From Deltaproteobacteria bacterium (GTDB lineage: Bacteria > Myxococcota_A > UBA796 > SXON01): a stretch of 64,000 nucleotides of DNA. A program made the position numbers and the translations under genes. Shown here piece by piece: positions 39,128 through 51,007 of this stretch (the stretch's first letter is position 1; each line of letters begins with the position of its first letter). The stretch spans positions 62,001 through 126,000 of the forward strand of contig CANLGL010000003.1 in the NCBI GenBank assembly GCA_947490345.1, written 5' to 3'. The notes beneath the pieces were generated by a model. It was not told the origin of the DNA. It did no database searches and saw only the letters and a list, made by a program, of their open reading frames with translations.

Positions 39128-39393
39128 CGGAGCAGGCGCCCCGGCTCATCGACTGGCGCCGGCACTGGCGAGACCGCGGCGGCGGCCGTCGTCTCCACCC
39201 AGCGTTCGCAGCTCTCCGCGACGTGCACCAGGCCTACCAGAAAGTCGAGCGTGGCCTCGTCAGGGGCCTCTCCCGAAACGCCGCGGAGCTCCGCCGCCCG
39301 GGTGATCCGCCCCGCCACCGCGCGCAGACCCAAAAGCAGCTCCAGGAAGTCGCCGCCGGCCTCCTCGGGAAGCTGGCTGTCGATCACTCTCAT
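39124..39393 (-). CDS. Small orphan protein in isoprenoid-type cluster
   Basis: MRVIDSQLPEEAGG...; stop overlaps the next start by 4 nt. Confidence 0.6.
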   Translation of the reverse strand: MRVIDSQLPEEAGGDFLELLLGLRAVAGRITRAAELRGVSGEAPDEATLDFLVGLVHVAESCERWVETTAAAAVSPVPAPVDEPGRLLR

Positions 39394-39400
39394 GTCCGCC

Positions 39401-39763
39401 TCACGAGCCGCCCGAGAAGACACGCCCGAGGAAGGGCTTACCGCTCGACGCAGCCGCGAAGAGCAGGTCGCCGAAGTCGGCCGGATACGGACCTTCCGTG
39501 TCGGAATGGAGGGCGTTGAGCGTGCCAACCTCCCACGCTTCCCGCCATCGCCGTGCCAGCGCCGACTGCGCCAGACGCCCTCGCAGCGCCTGACCCTCGG
39601 GCGTGGTGGAGACGCGCCGTCCTTCCGCCGCCAAGGCAGTGAAGATGGCCTGAGCGGCCACCGGGTGGGTCAAAACTGCCGCCTGCGCGTCGCCGAGGAG
39701 CGCTTCCAACTCGGCCTCGGCATCGGCCAGATGCAGCTCGGGCAGGCCGTCGTCGTCGGTCAT
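39401..39763 (-). CDS. Small orphan protein in isoprenoid-type cluster
   Basis: MTDDDGLPELHLADAEAELEALLG...; start overlaps the upstream stop by 4 nt. Confidence 0.6.
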   Translation of the reverse strand: MTDDDGLPELHLADAEAELEALLGDAQAAVLTHPVAAQAIFTALAAEGRRVSTTPEGQALRGRLAQSALARRWREAWEVGTLNALHSDTEGPYPADFGDLLFAAASSGKPFLGRVFSGGS

Positions 39764-40320
39764 GGCGTGGCCCATGCCGCGTCGATACGCACGTCCAGCC
39801 ACAACTTCAGCCGCGGCGCGTCCCCGACCAGGACATCGATCAACAGCGACGCCGTCTCCCCGATCCGGAAACTCCCGTCGAGCTCGATGCGAACATCGAC
39901 GCCGATGCGCTGTCCGGGCGTGAGCACGGGCTCGGCTGGGGTGAACGTGGCGGGCAGGTCGAATCGGGGGATGAGGCGGAAGGCTTCGCTCCGCGCGCTT
40001 TCGTTGTGGAGCACGAAGCGCCCTCCCACCGTCGAGCGAGGCGCCCCCTGCAGGCGGAGCACCGCCTGCCGCGCGGTAGTGGCGCGCTGGCGCACGCCCT
40101 CCAGGAGCTTGGTCGCCGCGGTCGACTGGGAGCGCAACAGCTCCTCCTGGCGCGTAAACAGCCGCGTCGCCTCCTCGTAGAGTCGGTCCGGGCCAGCGGC
40201 GGCCGCGGCGAGCGCGCGCAGCCCCGTTTCCGCGCCACCAGGAGTTTCCCCGCGGTGCACGCGCTCCAGGGCGTCGGCCATCCGCTCCAGGTCGATTCGG
40301 TCCAGGCCGCGCGCCATCAC
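39760..40320 (-). CDS. Orphan protein: helical N-terminus plus beta-rich C-terminus
   Basis: MMARGLDRIDLERMADALERV...GRFVLHNESARSEAFRLIPRFDLPATF...; overlaps polyprenyl synthase stop by 4 nt. Confidence 0.65.
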   Translation of the reverse strand: MMARGLDRIDLERMADALERVHRGETPGGAETGLRALAAAAAGPDRLYEEATRLFTRQEELLRSQSTAATKLLEGVRQRATTARQAVLRLQGAPRSTVGGRFVLHNESARSEAFRLIPRFDLPATFTPAEPVLTPGQRIGVDVRIELDGSFRIGETASLLIDVLVGDAPRLKLWLDVRIDAAWATP

Positions 40321-41333
40321 CAGCTCCGCTCGGTCACATAGCCGATTAGCGCGGCCACGAAATCACGATGCACCGACTTCGGCAGCCGGGGACCGAGCTC
40401 ATCGAGAATTTTCTGAGCCCGGCGTGCATGCGCCATCGCCGACGCCTGGGCCGCGTCGACGCCGCCATGCCGGCGCACGAACTCCACCAACCAGTCCACC
40501 TCGGCCTGCAACTTCTCGGCGCGAGGCTTCGCCAGGATGCGGATGGCTTCGCCCCGCTCTTGCGCGCCGGCGACGCGGAGCGCGTGCAGGATCAGCAAGG
40601 TGCGCTTGCCCTCCCATAGGTCGCCCGCGAACTCCTTCCCGTATCGGCCCGACTCCTGCAGGTTGAGCACGTCGTCCTGCACCTGGAAGGCGATTCCAAG
40701 CATCGAGGCCAGGCGCACCATCGGCGTCGTGACTGCCTCCCCGTCGGCGACGAGGAGCCCGCAGCGAATTGGCGCGATGAACGAGTACCAGGCGGTCTTG
40801 AGCCACACCATGTGCACATAGTCGCGACGCCCAAGTGCCCATTCGTTCCGACGGACCCAGCCCAACTCCAACGCCTGCCCCTCCGCGGAGCGCTGCGCCA
40901 TCTCGCTGAGCACCTCGAGGATCGCGAAGGCGCGCCGCCCCCCCAGGGTGCGAGCGTTGTTCACCAGCGGACGCATGGCCAACGCCAGCATCGCGTCGCC
41001 GACGTTGACGGAGATGGGCACGCCGTGTTCGGCCGGTAGGGAGGGCCGGCCGCGGCGGTCGGTGCTGCCGTCCTCGACGTCGTCGTGAACCAGGAACGCG
41101 TTGTGGTACAGCTCTAACGCCGCAGCGGTAGGCACCGCCGCGTCCAAAGGAGCACCAAGCATTCTTGAGGTCGCGATGCACAGGCTGGGCCGCAGGGCCT
41201 TGGCGCCACGCAGCGGGTAGTCCATCACCAGGCCGTACAGCCCGCCGGTCCACCGCGAGTCCGCGGGGACGATGCGCCGCATCTCGTCGAGGACGAGGTC
41301 GCGGCTGTCGGCGAGGTAATGCTCGATGTCCAC
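40317..41333 (-). CDS. Polyprenyl synthetase (isoprenyl diphosphate synthase)
   Basis: LVHDDVEDGSTDRRGRPSLP (first Asp-rich motif), FQVQDDVLNL (second). Confidence 0.93.
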   Translation of the reverse strand: MDIEHYLADSRDLVLDEMRRIVPADSRWTGGLYGLVMDYPLRGAKALRPSLCIATSRMLGAPLDAAVPTAAALELYHNAFLVHDDVEDGSTDRRGRPSLPAEHGVPISVNVGDAMLALAMRPLVNNARTLGGRRAFAILEVLSEMAQRSAEGQALELGWVRRNEWALGRRDYVHMVWLKTAWYSFIAPIRCGLLVADGEAVTTPMVRLASMLGIAFQVQDDVLNLQESGRYGKEFAGDLWEGKRTLLILHALRVAGAQERGEAIRILAKPRAEKLQAEVDWLVEFVRRHGGVDAAQASAMAHARRAQKILDELGPRLPKSVHRDFVAALIGYVTERSW

Positions 41334-41411
41334 GCCGCGCGGCTATCATTCAACGGGGGAAGACGGTCGCGCCCCGGACTTTTCCCGGCGCGTCACGCGG
41401 TCGACGAGGTA

Positions 41412-42035
41412 CTAGGTTCGGAGCGCGCGAGCCAGCGCGTCGTTGACCGAGGCGCCATCGGCGCCGTCGATGCGTGCGAGTGCGAGGCCGTGGATCATCG
41501 AGGCGAGGTAGCAGGCGCGCTCGGGGTCTCCGCGCGGTTTCCCGAGGCGCCGGGTGCGCACTCGGACCGCGTTCTCCAAGGCGCGCCGCGGGGACGCCAC
41601 GGTGAGCATGCCGTGGAAGCCACGCACCCCGGTGCCCGGTGCGTGCCACCCCTCGCCGGACAGCAGGCGGTAGAGGTTGGCGTTTGCGGAGGCGAACGCG
41701 ACCCAGCGGCCCGCGACGTCAGCCACGGGAACGCAGCGCCCTGGCGCCATCGCCGCCTCCTCCTGTAGTTTCTCGAGCACGGATTCCGCGACCGCGGCGC
41801 GCATGCCCGCCAGGTTTCCGAATTGTCGGACCAGCGACATGGCTCTGACGCCGAGGTCGCGCGCGAGGCCTCGTAGCGAGAGCGCGCACGGTCCGTGCAC
41901 CGTGACGATCTGCCGGCCGCGCGCGAGGGCTGAGGTCCGCAGATCGCCGTGGTGGTAACGACGTTTGCGGTACCAGCGGTCCGCGGGGGCGAGGGTGGCG
42001 GGAGAGGGGGCGGGAGAGGGGGGGGGGGCGTCCAT
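41412..42035 (-). CDS. TetR-family regulator
   Basis: RRYHHGDLRTSALARGRQIVTVHGPCALSLRGLARDLGV; C11 tract in codons 3-6. Confidence 0.88.
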   Translation of the reverse strand: MDAPPPSPAPSPATLAPADRWYRKRRYHHGDLRTSALARGRQIVTVHGPCALSLRGLARDLGVRAMSLVRQFGNLAGMRAAVAESVLEKLQEEAAMAPGRCVPVADVAGRWVAFASANANLYRLLSGEGWHAPGTGVRGFHGMLTVASPRRALENAVRVRTRRLGKPRGDPERACYLASMIHGLALARIDGADGASVNDALARALRT

Positions 42036-42051
42036 GCTCGTATAGTAGCAT
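42034..42051. promoter_or_regulatory. Putative TetR autoregulatory operator overlapping -10 and start codon
   Basis: ATGCTCGTATAGTAGCAT, 7 of 9 base pairs symmetric; contains minus-strand TACTAT (42042-42047) 6 nt from ATG. Confidence 0.5.
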
Positions 42052-42199
42052 CGGTACCATGGGCGTGCGAGGAGCACGTGACACTCCGCCCGGAGGCCGC
42101 CGTCGACGCTCGACAGGGCGTCGCGGCCGAACCGTCCTCGTCACCCATGCCGCAGCACGCTCAGCGGGAGGGGGAACCATCACAGCCCCGCCGCGGTGC

Positions 42200-42973
42200 T
42201 CAACGCGCGTTGGCGCGCTTCAACAGCTGGCCCGCCAACGTCAATACCAGACCCCGGTGGAGAATACCGGCGAAGAAAGCGGAGAGCTTGTTGATCAGTC
42301 CCGGCACCACGGCGCGTTTGCGAAGAAACATCGCCCGGACGCCCGCCTTCGCCACCACGGCGGGCGTCAGGATCGACAGGTTCATGAGCGGCGGCGTGCG
42401 CGCGGACGCAGTGGTGTTGAACTCGGTGGTGGTGATCCCCGGGTACAGCGTCGTCACCGAGACGCCGCTCCCGCGCAGCTCGAAGCCGAGCGCCTCCGAG
42501 AACGACAGCACGTACGCCTTGGTAGCGGCGTAGGCCGACACCTGGGGGGAGGGAAGGAATGCAGCGCTGGACGCCACCTGAAGGATGTAGCCGTGCCCCG
42601 CTGCCACCATCTGACGCGCCACCAGCTGGGTCAGCGCGGTGAGCGTGGTGATGTTGAGCCGACACATCTCCTCCACCCGGGCCAGGTCCATGTCCAGGAA
42701 CTGGCCCTGCATGCCGACGCCCGCGTTGTTCACCAGGATCTCGATTGGCCTCCCACCGACCTTGGCCACCAGGTCTTCGGCCGCGTGGAGCGCCGACAGA
42801 TCGTGCTGGATGACCACCACCTCGACGCACGCGAGCTCGCTACGAAGCGCCTCCAGCCGTTCGCTCCGACGGGCCACCAGGATGAGCGGGTACCCCTCGG
42901 CAGCCAGGACACGGGCGATGTCGGCCCCGATGCCGCTGCTGGCCCCGGTGACCAGCGCAAAGCCTTTACCCAT
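42200..42973 (-). CDS. Short-chain dehydrogenase/reductase
   Basis: ALVTGASSGIGADIARVLA, VNNAGVG, SAYAATKAYV. Confidence 0.92.
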   Translation of the reverse strand: MGKGFALVTGASSGIGADIARVLAAEGYPLILVARRSERLEALRSELACVEVVVIQHDLSALHAAEDLVAKVGGRPIEILVNNAGVGMQGQFLDMDLARVEEMCRLNITTLTALTQLVARQMVAAGHGYILQVASSAAFLPSPQVSAYAATKAYVLSFSEALGFELRGSGVSVTTLYPGITTTEFNTTASARTPPLMNLSILTPAVVAKAGVRAMFLRKRAVVPGLINKLSAFFAGILHRGLVLTLAGQLLKRANAR

Positions 42974-43859
42974 TCGCGGGGGAGTCCACGGCCTTGATGG
43001 GCAAGGCCACTCCGTGGTGGTGAAGGTGGTTGGCGGAGATGGACCAGTCTTCGTAGAAGGTGCCGAAGAGCCGGTCCCAGATCGAGAAGGCCGCGGCGAA
43101 GTTGACGAGGTTGCCCTTCTTGCAGTGGTGCAGCTTGTGGGCGTGGTTGTCCATGAAGATGTAGCGGAGCCAGCCGATGTTGAAGGTGATGTTGGTGTGA
43201 TCGGTGGCCTGCAAGGCGAGGATCAGCGCGTAGGCGGCGAGCGTGGCCCCCAGGTCCATGCCGAGCAGCCAGGCGATGACGATGAGCGAAGGCTGGAACT
43301 GACTGATCGCGGTGTCCACCAGCGAGGATTGGTTGCCGCGCAGGAAGTCCAGTTCGGTGACCGCGTGGTGCGCCCAGTGCTTCCGACGGTAGTACTTCAA
43401 GATCGAGGTGTTGTGCCGGCTGTGGCTCATCAGCCGGTGGATGGTGTAGTACGCGAGGTCGGTGCCGGCGGTGGCCGCCGCGATCAGCCACCAACTGTTC
43501 GAAAGTGGACCCCACAAGGGCACATGCGACAGCGCCCACCAGCCCGCAGTGACAAAGCCGCCGCCGATGCCGACGCCCTTGACGAAGACCATGAACATGC
43601 CGTCCCACACCTCGCGCCAGGTGGCGGCGGGCAAGGCGATGGCCGGCTGGAGCTTTTCCGCGAGCAAGGTGAAGGTCATGAAGACGACGGAGACGGCGAG
43701 GAAGACCCAGATGGCGGACCAGGGGGTGACGCCGACGTAGGCCAATAGGAGCACGTAGGCGATGGGCGAGCCGAGGTGGCCGAAGATGCCATAGGGCACG
43801 TTGCCGATCTGCTCGGCGGGGACCGCAGGATGGGCAAGGGTGACGAACGTGGGCTTCAT
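42966..43859 (-). CDS. Sterol desaturase / fatty acid hydroxylase superfamily membrane protein
   Basis: HRLMSH, HWAHH, HKLHH histidine boxes in a hydrophobic protein. Confidence 0.85.
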   Translation of the reverse strand: MKPTFVTLAHPAVPAEQIGNVPYGIFGHLGSPIAYVLLLAYVGVTPWSAIWVFLAVSVVFMTFTLLAEKLQPAIALPAATWREVWDGMFMVFVKGVGIGGGFVTAGWWALSHVPLWGPLSNSWWLIAAATAGTDLAYYTIHRLMSHSRHNTSILKYYRRKHWAHHAVTELDFLRGNQSSLVDTAISQFQPSLIVIAWLLGMDLGATLAAYALILALQATDHTNITFNIGWLRYIFMDNHAHKLHHCKKGNLVNFAAAFSIWDRLFGTFYEDWSISANHLHHHGVALPIKAVDSPANG

Positions 43860-44518
43860 GCGCCGGGCACCCCCCGCACAACGTCGTTCCCCTGCGCAAT
43901 CCAATCCATCGTGCCGCCGGCGACGTTGATCGGCTGGTGGCCCTCGGTGGCCAGGAACTGGGCCGCTTTGGCCGAGCGCCCGCCGCTCTTGCAGATGACG
44001 TAGAGGTCCCGGCCTTTGAACCGGTCCAGCTCGCCGAGGCGCGACTGGAGATCGTTGAGCGGGATGAGCAGCGCGCCGGGGACGCGCCCCGCAGCGGTCT
44101 CGTCGGGATTGCGCACGTCCAGCACGCTGCCACCCGCGGCCAGCGCGGCTTTGAGCCCGGCGACGTCCACTTCCTTCGGCGGTGGCGCCGGCTCGGCGGC
44201 GAGGGCCCGATCGACCAGGGCCTCCAGCGCTGCGAGGCCCTTCCAGCCTACGTCACCGGTGACAACCGTGCCTCCCTTCATGCCGACGACGAGCGGGATG
44301 CTCTGCACCTGGAACGCGCTGGCCAGCGCCGGCTCCTCGTCCACGTTGACCTTGCAGAAGCGCACGGCATCGCCCCGGCGCGCGGCCACCTCCTCCATCG
44401 CCGGCGCGATGGAGCGACAGGGCCCGCACCAGGGGGCCCAGAAGTCGATGATGACCGGCACGGGGCTGCCGAGGACGAAGGACTCAAACGTTTGAGTTGT
44501 AACGACGGTGACAGGCAT
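43856..44518 (-). CDS. Thioredoxin-rhodanese fusion
   Basis: DFWAPWCGPCRSIAP; VLDVRNPDE...VICKSGGRSAKAA. Confidence 0.92.
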   Translation of the reverse strand: MPVTVVTTQTFESFVLGSPVPVIIDFWAPWCGPCRSIAPAMEEVAARRGDAVRFCKVNVDEEPALASAFQVQSIPLVVGMKGGTVVTGDVGWKGLAALEALVDRALAAEPAPPPKEVDVAGLKAALAAGGSVLDVRNPDETAAGRVPGALLIPLNDLQSRLGELDRFKGRDLYVICKSGGRSAKAAQFLATEGHQPINVAGGTMDWIAQGNDVVRGVPGA

Positions 44519-44526
44519 GCCGCTTC

Positions 44527-47007
<2,481 letters not shown>

Positions 47008-47077
47008 CGGCGTTTCTCCTGGGCTGCGCGGGCTAACGCGGAGGCGCCCGTGTGGGCGACGCCTCGGGCCAGACGCA

Positions 47078-47581
47078 TCACCCATCGAAAGTGGCGGAAT
47101 ACCCGAATGCTGCGTGGCACGGAATCTCCCCCATGACGCTGCCGCAGTCTGCACCGTCGCACGAGAGGTAATCGACCAGATAGTCGCCCGTCAGCTCGGT
47201 CGCGGAGGAAAAACTCCCCTCCCAATGGCTTTCTACCTGGAACATCGCGTCGTAGAGTCCGAACGAGCCGCCGTCGTAGGCAAACGCATCGGTGTCGCAG
47301 ACGTAGTCGAAGCCGTCCAGCTCGCACGCCATCGGACCTCCGAAGGTGTTGGTGAAGCCCGACGCGGTGACGTTCTTGATCGCGCCATGGTAGGCCACGG
47401 GCGAGAACGAGATCTGACGGCAGGGGTCCTCCTGCTGACCGGGCTCGACGAGCCAGCGCCCCGACTCGGGCATGACGGAGGCCTTCGGCACCGCGGAGTC
47501 CCCTCCTTCAGGTTCGCCGCTGAGGTCGATGGGAGCGCAGGCGAGGACAACGAAGGGAAGCAAGCGAAGTGGAGAGGCCAT
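47078..47581 (-). CDS. Small Cys-containing lipoprotein
   Basis: MASPLRLLPFVVLAC lipobox. Confidence 0.6.
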   Translation of the reverse strand: MASPLRLLPFVVLACAPIDLSGEPEGGDSAVPKASVMPESGRWLVEPGQQEDPCRQISFSPVAYHGAIKNVTASGFTNTFGGPMACELDGFDYVCDTDAFAYDGGSFGLYDAMFQVESHWEGSFSSATELTGDYLVDYLSCDGADCGSVMGEIPCHAAFGYSATFDG

Positions 47582-47891
47582 GCAAGGACGTGGCGGTACC
47601 GAGCCCGTTCGATCTCGACTTTCGTGAGCGGCTTGTCAAATCGACGTCCACCATCTCGATGAGAAGTGCCTGTGGTGTGGACACACGACGGGGACTCCCG
47701 CGTGCGGGTGGGACGGGACGCGCTGGGCATGGCGGCGGCGGTGGTGCGGATCCGGCGGATGCTCCCGGGGTGATAACCGCCGAGCACGTGAGCCCTCGGG
47801 ACCCCGGGCGATCTTCACCCTGTGGCGCTCGGTGCTCGACGGCGACTGGGCCGACAGACCGCCCCCCGACGGCGTCGCGCTCCCGCAGTGG

Positions 47892-47906
47892 TAGTGTGCG
47901 GCGGTG
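47892..47906 (+). promoter_or_regulatory. -10 element and leaderless start (TAGTGT-N6-GTG)
   Basis: TAGTGT 47892-47897, GCGGCG, GTG 47904. Confidence 0.55.
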
Positions 47907-49643
47907 AGCCTGTTCGCGCCGCTTTTGGACCCTACCCTCCGCACCTGGGAGGTGCGGGCGCTGGTTGCCGGGGTGGTGGTCGGCCTCGTGGGGTGGGCGC
48001 TCCGGCGTTCCGGGCGAACGAAGCCGCTTGCGGCCTGGGAGCACGCCTGGGCGTGGGACGTGCTGGCGCTGAGCATCGTGCTTGCGGTGCAGGTGCCCGC
48101 GGTCCTCCGGGTGTGGGGGATGATCTCGCCGCACGGCTCGCCCGTGGGGCCCGACTCCGACTACAATTTCCTGTCCGCGGTGGCGATCGAAAACGGGGAC
48201 GCTTCGCTGTACGCGATCGACCGGTACCCGGGCTTTCCTTGGGCGGCGAGCGTTTTGGCCGAAGGGTCGCGCGAGCTCGCCTCGGCCGGGCTGCGAGTGT
48301 CGATGGCGTCCAGCTTCCTGTCCGGTTTCGGCGCCTACTGGTTGGGGCGGCAGCTGCACGGCCGGATCGCTGGCGCGCTGGCGATGTGCGTGGTGCTCCG
48401 CCTCCCGGGGCTGGTCGACTGTGGGCGGCAATTCACTCCTTACGCGTTCATCGCTGCCGCCGATCTGATTGGGGTTGCCGCGCTCATCGCGCTGGCGCGT
48501 GGACGACTGCTTGCGACGGTGCCGTTGGCGGCCGCCGCGGGGGGATTGTTCACGGCCGATCCGAAGCAGGTACCGGTGGCGCTGGCGATGGTGGGCCTCG
48601 GCGCCTTTTTCCTAGTGCTGCGTCCCCGCTGGGCCGCGTTGCCGGCGCTCGGCGCGCTCGGGGCCGTGCTCCCGGTGGTCAATGACTGGATGGGCAAGAA
48701 AAACCTGCCGATTGCCTCGATCGAGGAGATCACCACCCGAGTATCGCTTGGTTTCAACATCGATCCCGCGCTCCCCCGAGACGGTTGGGTCCCAGGCCAG
48801 ACCTTCGCTGACCTTTTTGCCAGCCTTCTGCGTGTCGCGGACGCGGTGAGCGCACCGGAGGCCCGGGGATGGTTCGCCCCCGCCGCTCTCCCGGGAATTC
48901 GGATGGAATTTCCTGACACCTCGGCTGTGTGGCCACTCCTGGTTTTGGCGCTCCCCGTCGTGATGCTGGTCCAGCGGTCCGGCCTGCGGGCTTGGTTGCT
49001 CCCCCTGGCGGTTTCGCCGCTGGCAATCGTACTGGTCTCCTGCCTGCACCTGCACTTTCAGCATCGGTACTTCCTGGCCGTCGCGGTGTGCCTGCCGCCG
49101 TTGGCGGTCGCGGCGTTGGCCCGGCTCGTGGGTCCGTGGGGGTGTCTCGCCGCTGGACTCGTCGCGCTGGTCCCCGCCAGCTCGCCGTGGCGGCGCGAGG
49201 CCCCGGGCCTCTCTGGAGGGCGTCCAGTGGACACCGATTCCTGGTCGGGGACCGAGTCGCCCGAGTGGTTCACGGTCTCCCGCGCCTACGATGAGCGCTT
49301 GCCCGCCGACGCCGTCGTTCTCGACTACGCCTCCTCTCGACCCTGGGTGATGATGGCGGTCCTGAGGCCGTACGTGCGCTGTGTCAGCACGCGCGACACC
49401 TGCCGGTCGCATCTCAACGACGCCGGCAGCCTCCATGCCGTCCTTTTCCCGGGCGAACCGCCCAGCTCCCGTGACGCGCCCGACGCGAGCGAACTCTGGA
49501 GCGCGACCCACGCCCCAGCCGCGGTCGGCGCCTGCTGGCAGCGGGTCGGCGGGCGGCCCGGCAACGGCGCTTTGTACTCCTGGACCTGCGACGCTCGCCC
49601 GGTGACGCTGCGGATTCGGGCCGCGGGAGAACCGCCCCGATGA
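47904..49643 (+). CDS. Polytopic membrane protein (PMT/ArnT-like glycosyltransferase topology)
   Basis: Many hydrophobic segments; large C-terminal soluble part; overlaps MBOAT start by 4 nt. Confidence 0.6.
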   Translation: MSLFAPLLDPTLRTWEVRALVAGVVVGLVGWALRRSGRTKPLAAWEHAWAWDVLALSIVLAVQVPAVLRVWGMISPHGSPVGPDSDYNFLSAVAIENGDASLYAIDRYPGFPWAASVLAEGSRELASAGLRVSMASSFLSGFGAYWLGRQLHGRIAGALAMCVVLRLPGLVDCGRQFTPYAFIAAADLIGVAALIALARGRLLATVPLAAAAGGLFTADPKQVPVALAMVGLGAFFLVLRPRWAALPALGALGAVLPVVNDWMGKKNLPIASIEEITTRVSLGFNIDPALPRDGWVPGQTFADLFASLLRVADAVSAPEARGWFAPAALPGIRMEFPDTSAVWPLLVLALPVVMLVQRSGLRAWLLPLAVSPLAIVLVSCLHLHFQHRYFLAVAVCLPPLAVAALARLVGPWGCLAAGLVALVPASSPWRREAPGLSGGRPVDTDSWSGTESPEWFTVSRAYDERLPADAVVLDYASSRPWVMMAVLRPYVRCVSTRDTCRSHLNDAGSLHAVLFPGEPPSSRDAPDASELWSATHAPAAVGACWQRVGGRPGNGALYSWTCDARPVTLRIRAAGEPPR

Positions 49644-51004
49644 GTTTTGTGACCCTCACCTTCGCGATCTTCTTCGCGCTGGTCTTCGCGCTGTACGTTC
49701 CGGTGCGCTGGCGGCTGCAAAACCTGCTGCTCCTGGTGGCGAGCGCTGCGTTCTACGGCTGGGAGCACCCCTGGTGGGTGCTCCTGCTCTACTTCTCCGC
49801 CGGTATCGACTACCTCGCGGCGATCGGGATGGAGCGGTGGCCGGCCCACAAGCGTCCCTTGCTCACGACGAGCCTCGGCGCGAACCTGGCGCTGCTCGCC
49901 TGGTTCAAGTACGCAATGTTCGCCTCGGACAACTTGCGTGCTCTGGGCGCGGATGTGCCGCTCCTCGACGTGATCCTGCCGGCCGGCATCTCCTTCTACA
50001 CGTTCCAGTCGATGAGCTACACCATCGACGTGTACCGCGGGGTCATGCCCGCATGCCGGAACATCCTCGACTATTACCTCTTCGTAAGCTTCTTCCCTCA
50101 GCTCGTTGCCGGCCCCATCGAGCGTGCTCCGGACCTGTTGCGCCAGGTGCTCGCGCCGCGGGTGGTGGCGTGGTCCAACGTCGAAGCGGGGCTTTTGCGC
50201 GCGACGTGGGGCGTGGCCAAGAAGGTGATCGTGGCGGACAACGTCGCGGTCTACGTCGACCGGGTGTACGGGCTACCGACCTTGAGCCTGCCCCTGGCGA
50301 TGGCTGGCGCGTTCGCCTTCGCCGTCCAGATTCTCGCGGACTTCTCCGGGTACACCGACATCGCCCGCGGCGTGGCCCAGTGTTTCGGGTTCACCCTGTC
50401 CCCGAACTTTCTTCATCCCTACCTCGCGGCCAATCCTTCCGAACTGTGGCGTCGATGGCACGTCAGTTTTTCAAGCTGGATCCGTGATTATCTCTATGTT
50501 CCGCTCGGCGGGTCGAAGGGTTCGGCGCTTCGTGTCGCGGCGGTGACCGTCCTGACGATGGCCATCAGTGGTCTGTGGCACGGGGCGTCGTGGAACTTCG
50601 TATTGTGGGGGGTGTACCACGGGCTTTTGGTCGTGGTCTATCGCCCGCTGTGGAGGGTGCTGGGGCTGTTGCCGCGCTGGGTCACCGTGCCGATCTTCTT
50701 CTGCCTCGTCGTCTTCGGCTGGGCGATCTTCCGTCAGCACGATGCCAGCGTGCTTTTCGACACCTTCCGCCACCCCTGGCCGGTTCACCCGCACAGCGAA
50801 CTCATCGTCGGCGGCGTGCTGATGGCCGTCGGCGCCTGTGGCGGCGCGATCCTGGTGCTGGGCCTGTTGGCCGAGCGCTATCTCCTGCCGCGCCTCGGTG
50901 CGCTCCGACCCGCCTTTGCGGTCGGTTTTGTCTCGCTGGTCGCGACTCTTCTGGTCTACTGGATGCGGACCAATGCGGACGCGTTTATTTACTTCCGGTT
51001 CTAG
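49640..51004 (+). CDS. MBOAT-family O-acyltransferase (AlgI-like)
   Basis: SFYTFQSMSYTIDVYRG, FFPQLVAGPIERA, SGLWHGASWNFVLWGVYHG. Confidence 0.93.
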   Translation: MSFVTLTFAIFFALVFALYVPVRWRLQNLLLLVASAAFYGWEHPWWVLLLYFSAGIDYLAAIGMERWPAHKRPLLTTSLGANLALLAWFKYAMFASDNLRALGADVPLLDVILPAGISFYTFQSMSYTIDVYRGVMPACRNILDYYLFVSFFPQLVAGPIERAPDLLRQVLAPRVVAWSNVEAGLLRATWGVAKKVIVADNVAVYVDRVYGLPTLSLPLAMAGAFAFAVQILADFSGYTDIARGVAQCFGFTLSPNFLHPYLAANPSELWRRWHVSFSSWIRDYLYVPLGGSKGSALRVAAVTVLTMAISGLWHGASWNFVLWGVYHGLLVVVYRPLWRVLGLLPRWVTVPIFFCLVVFGWAIFRQHDASVLFDTFRHPWPVHPHSELIVGGVLMAVGACGGAILVLGLLAERYLLPRLGALRPAFAVGFVSLVATLLVYWMRTNADAFIYFRF

Positions 51005-51007
51005 TCC

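Noticed and set aside
47508-48431. Minus-strand 307-aa ORF over the 47.6-47.9 kb gap
   Set aside because: Antisense to the membrane-protein gene and lipoprotein start; no motifs.
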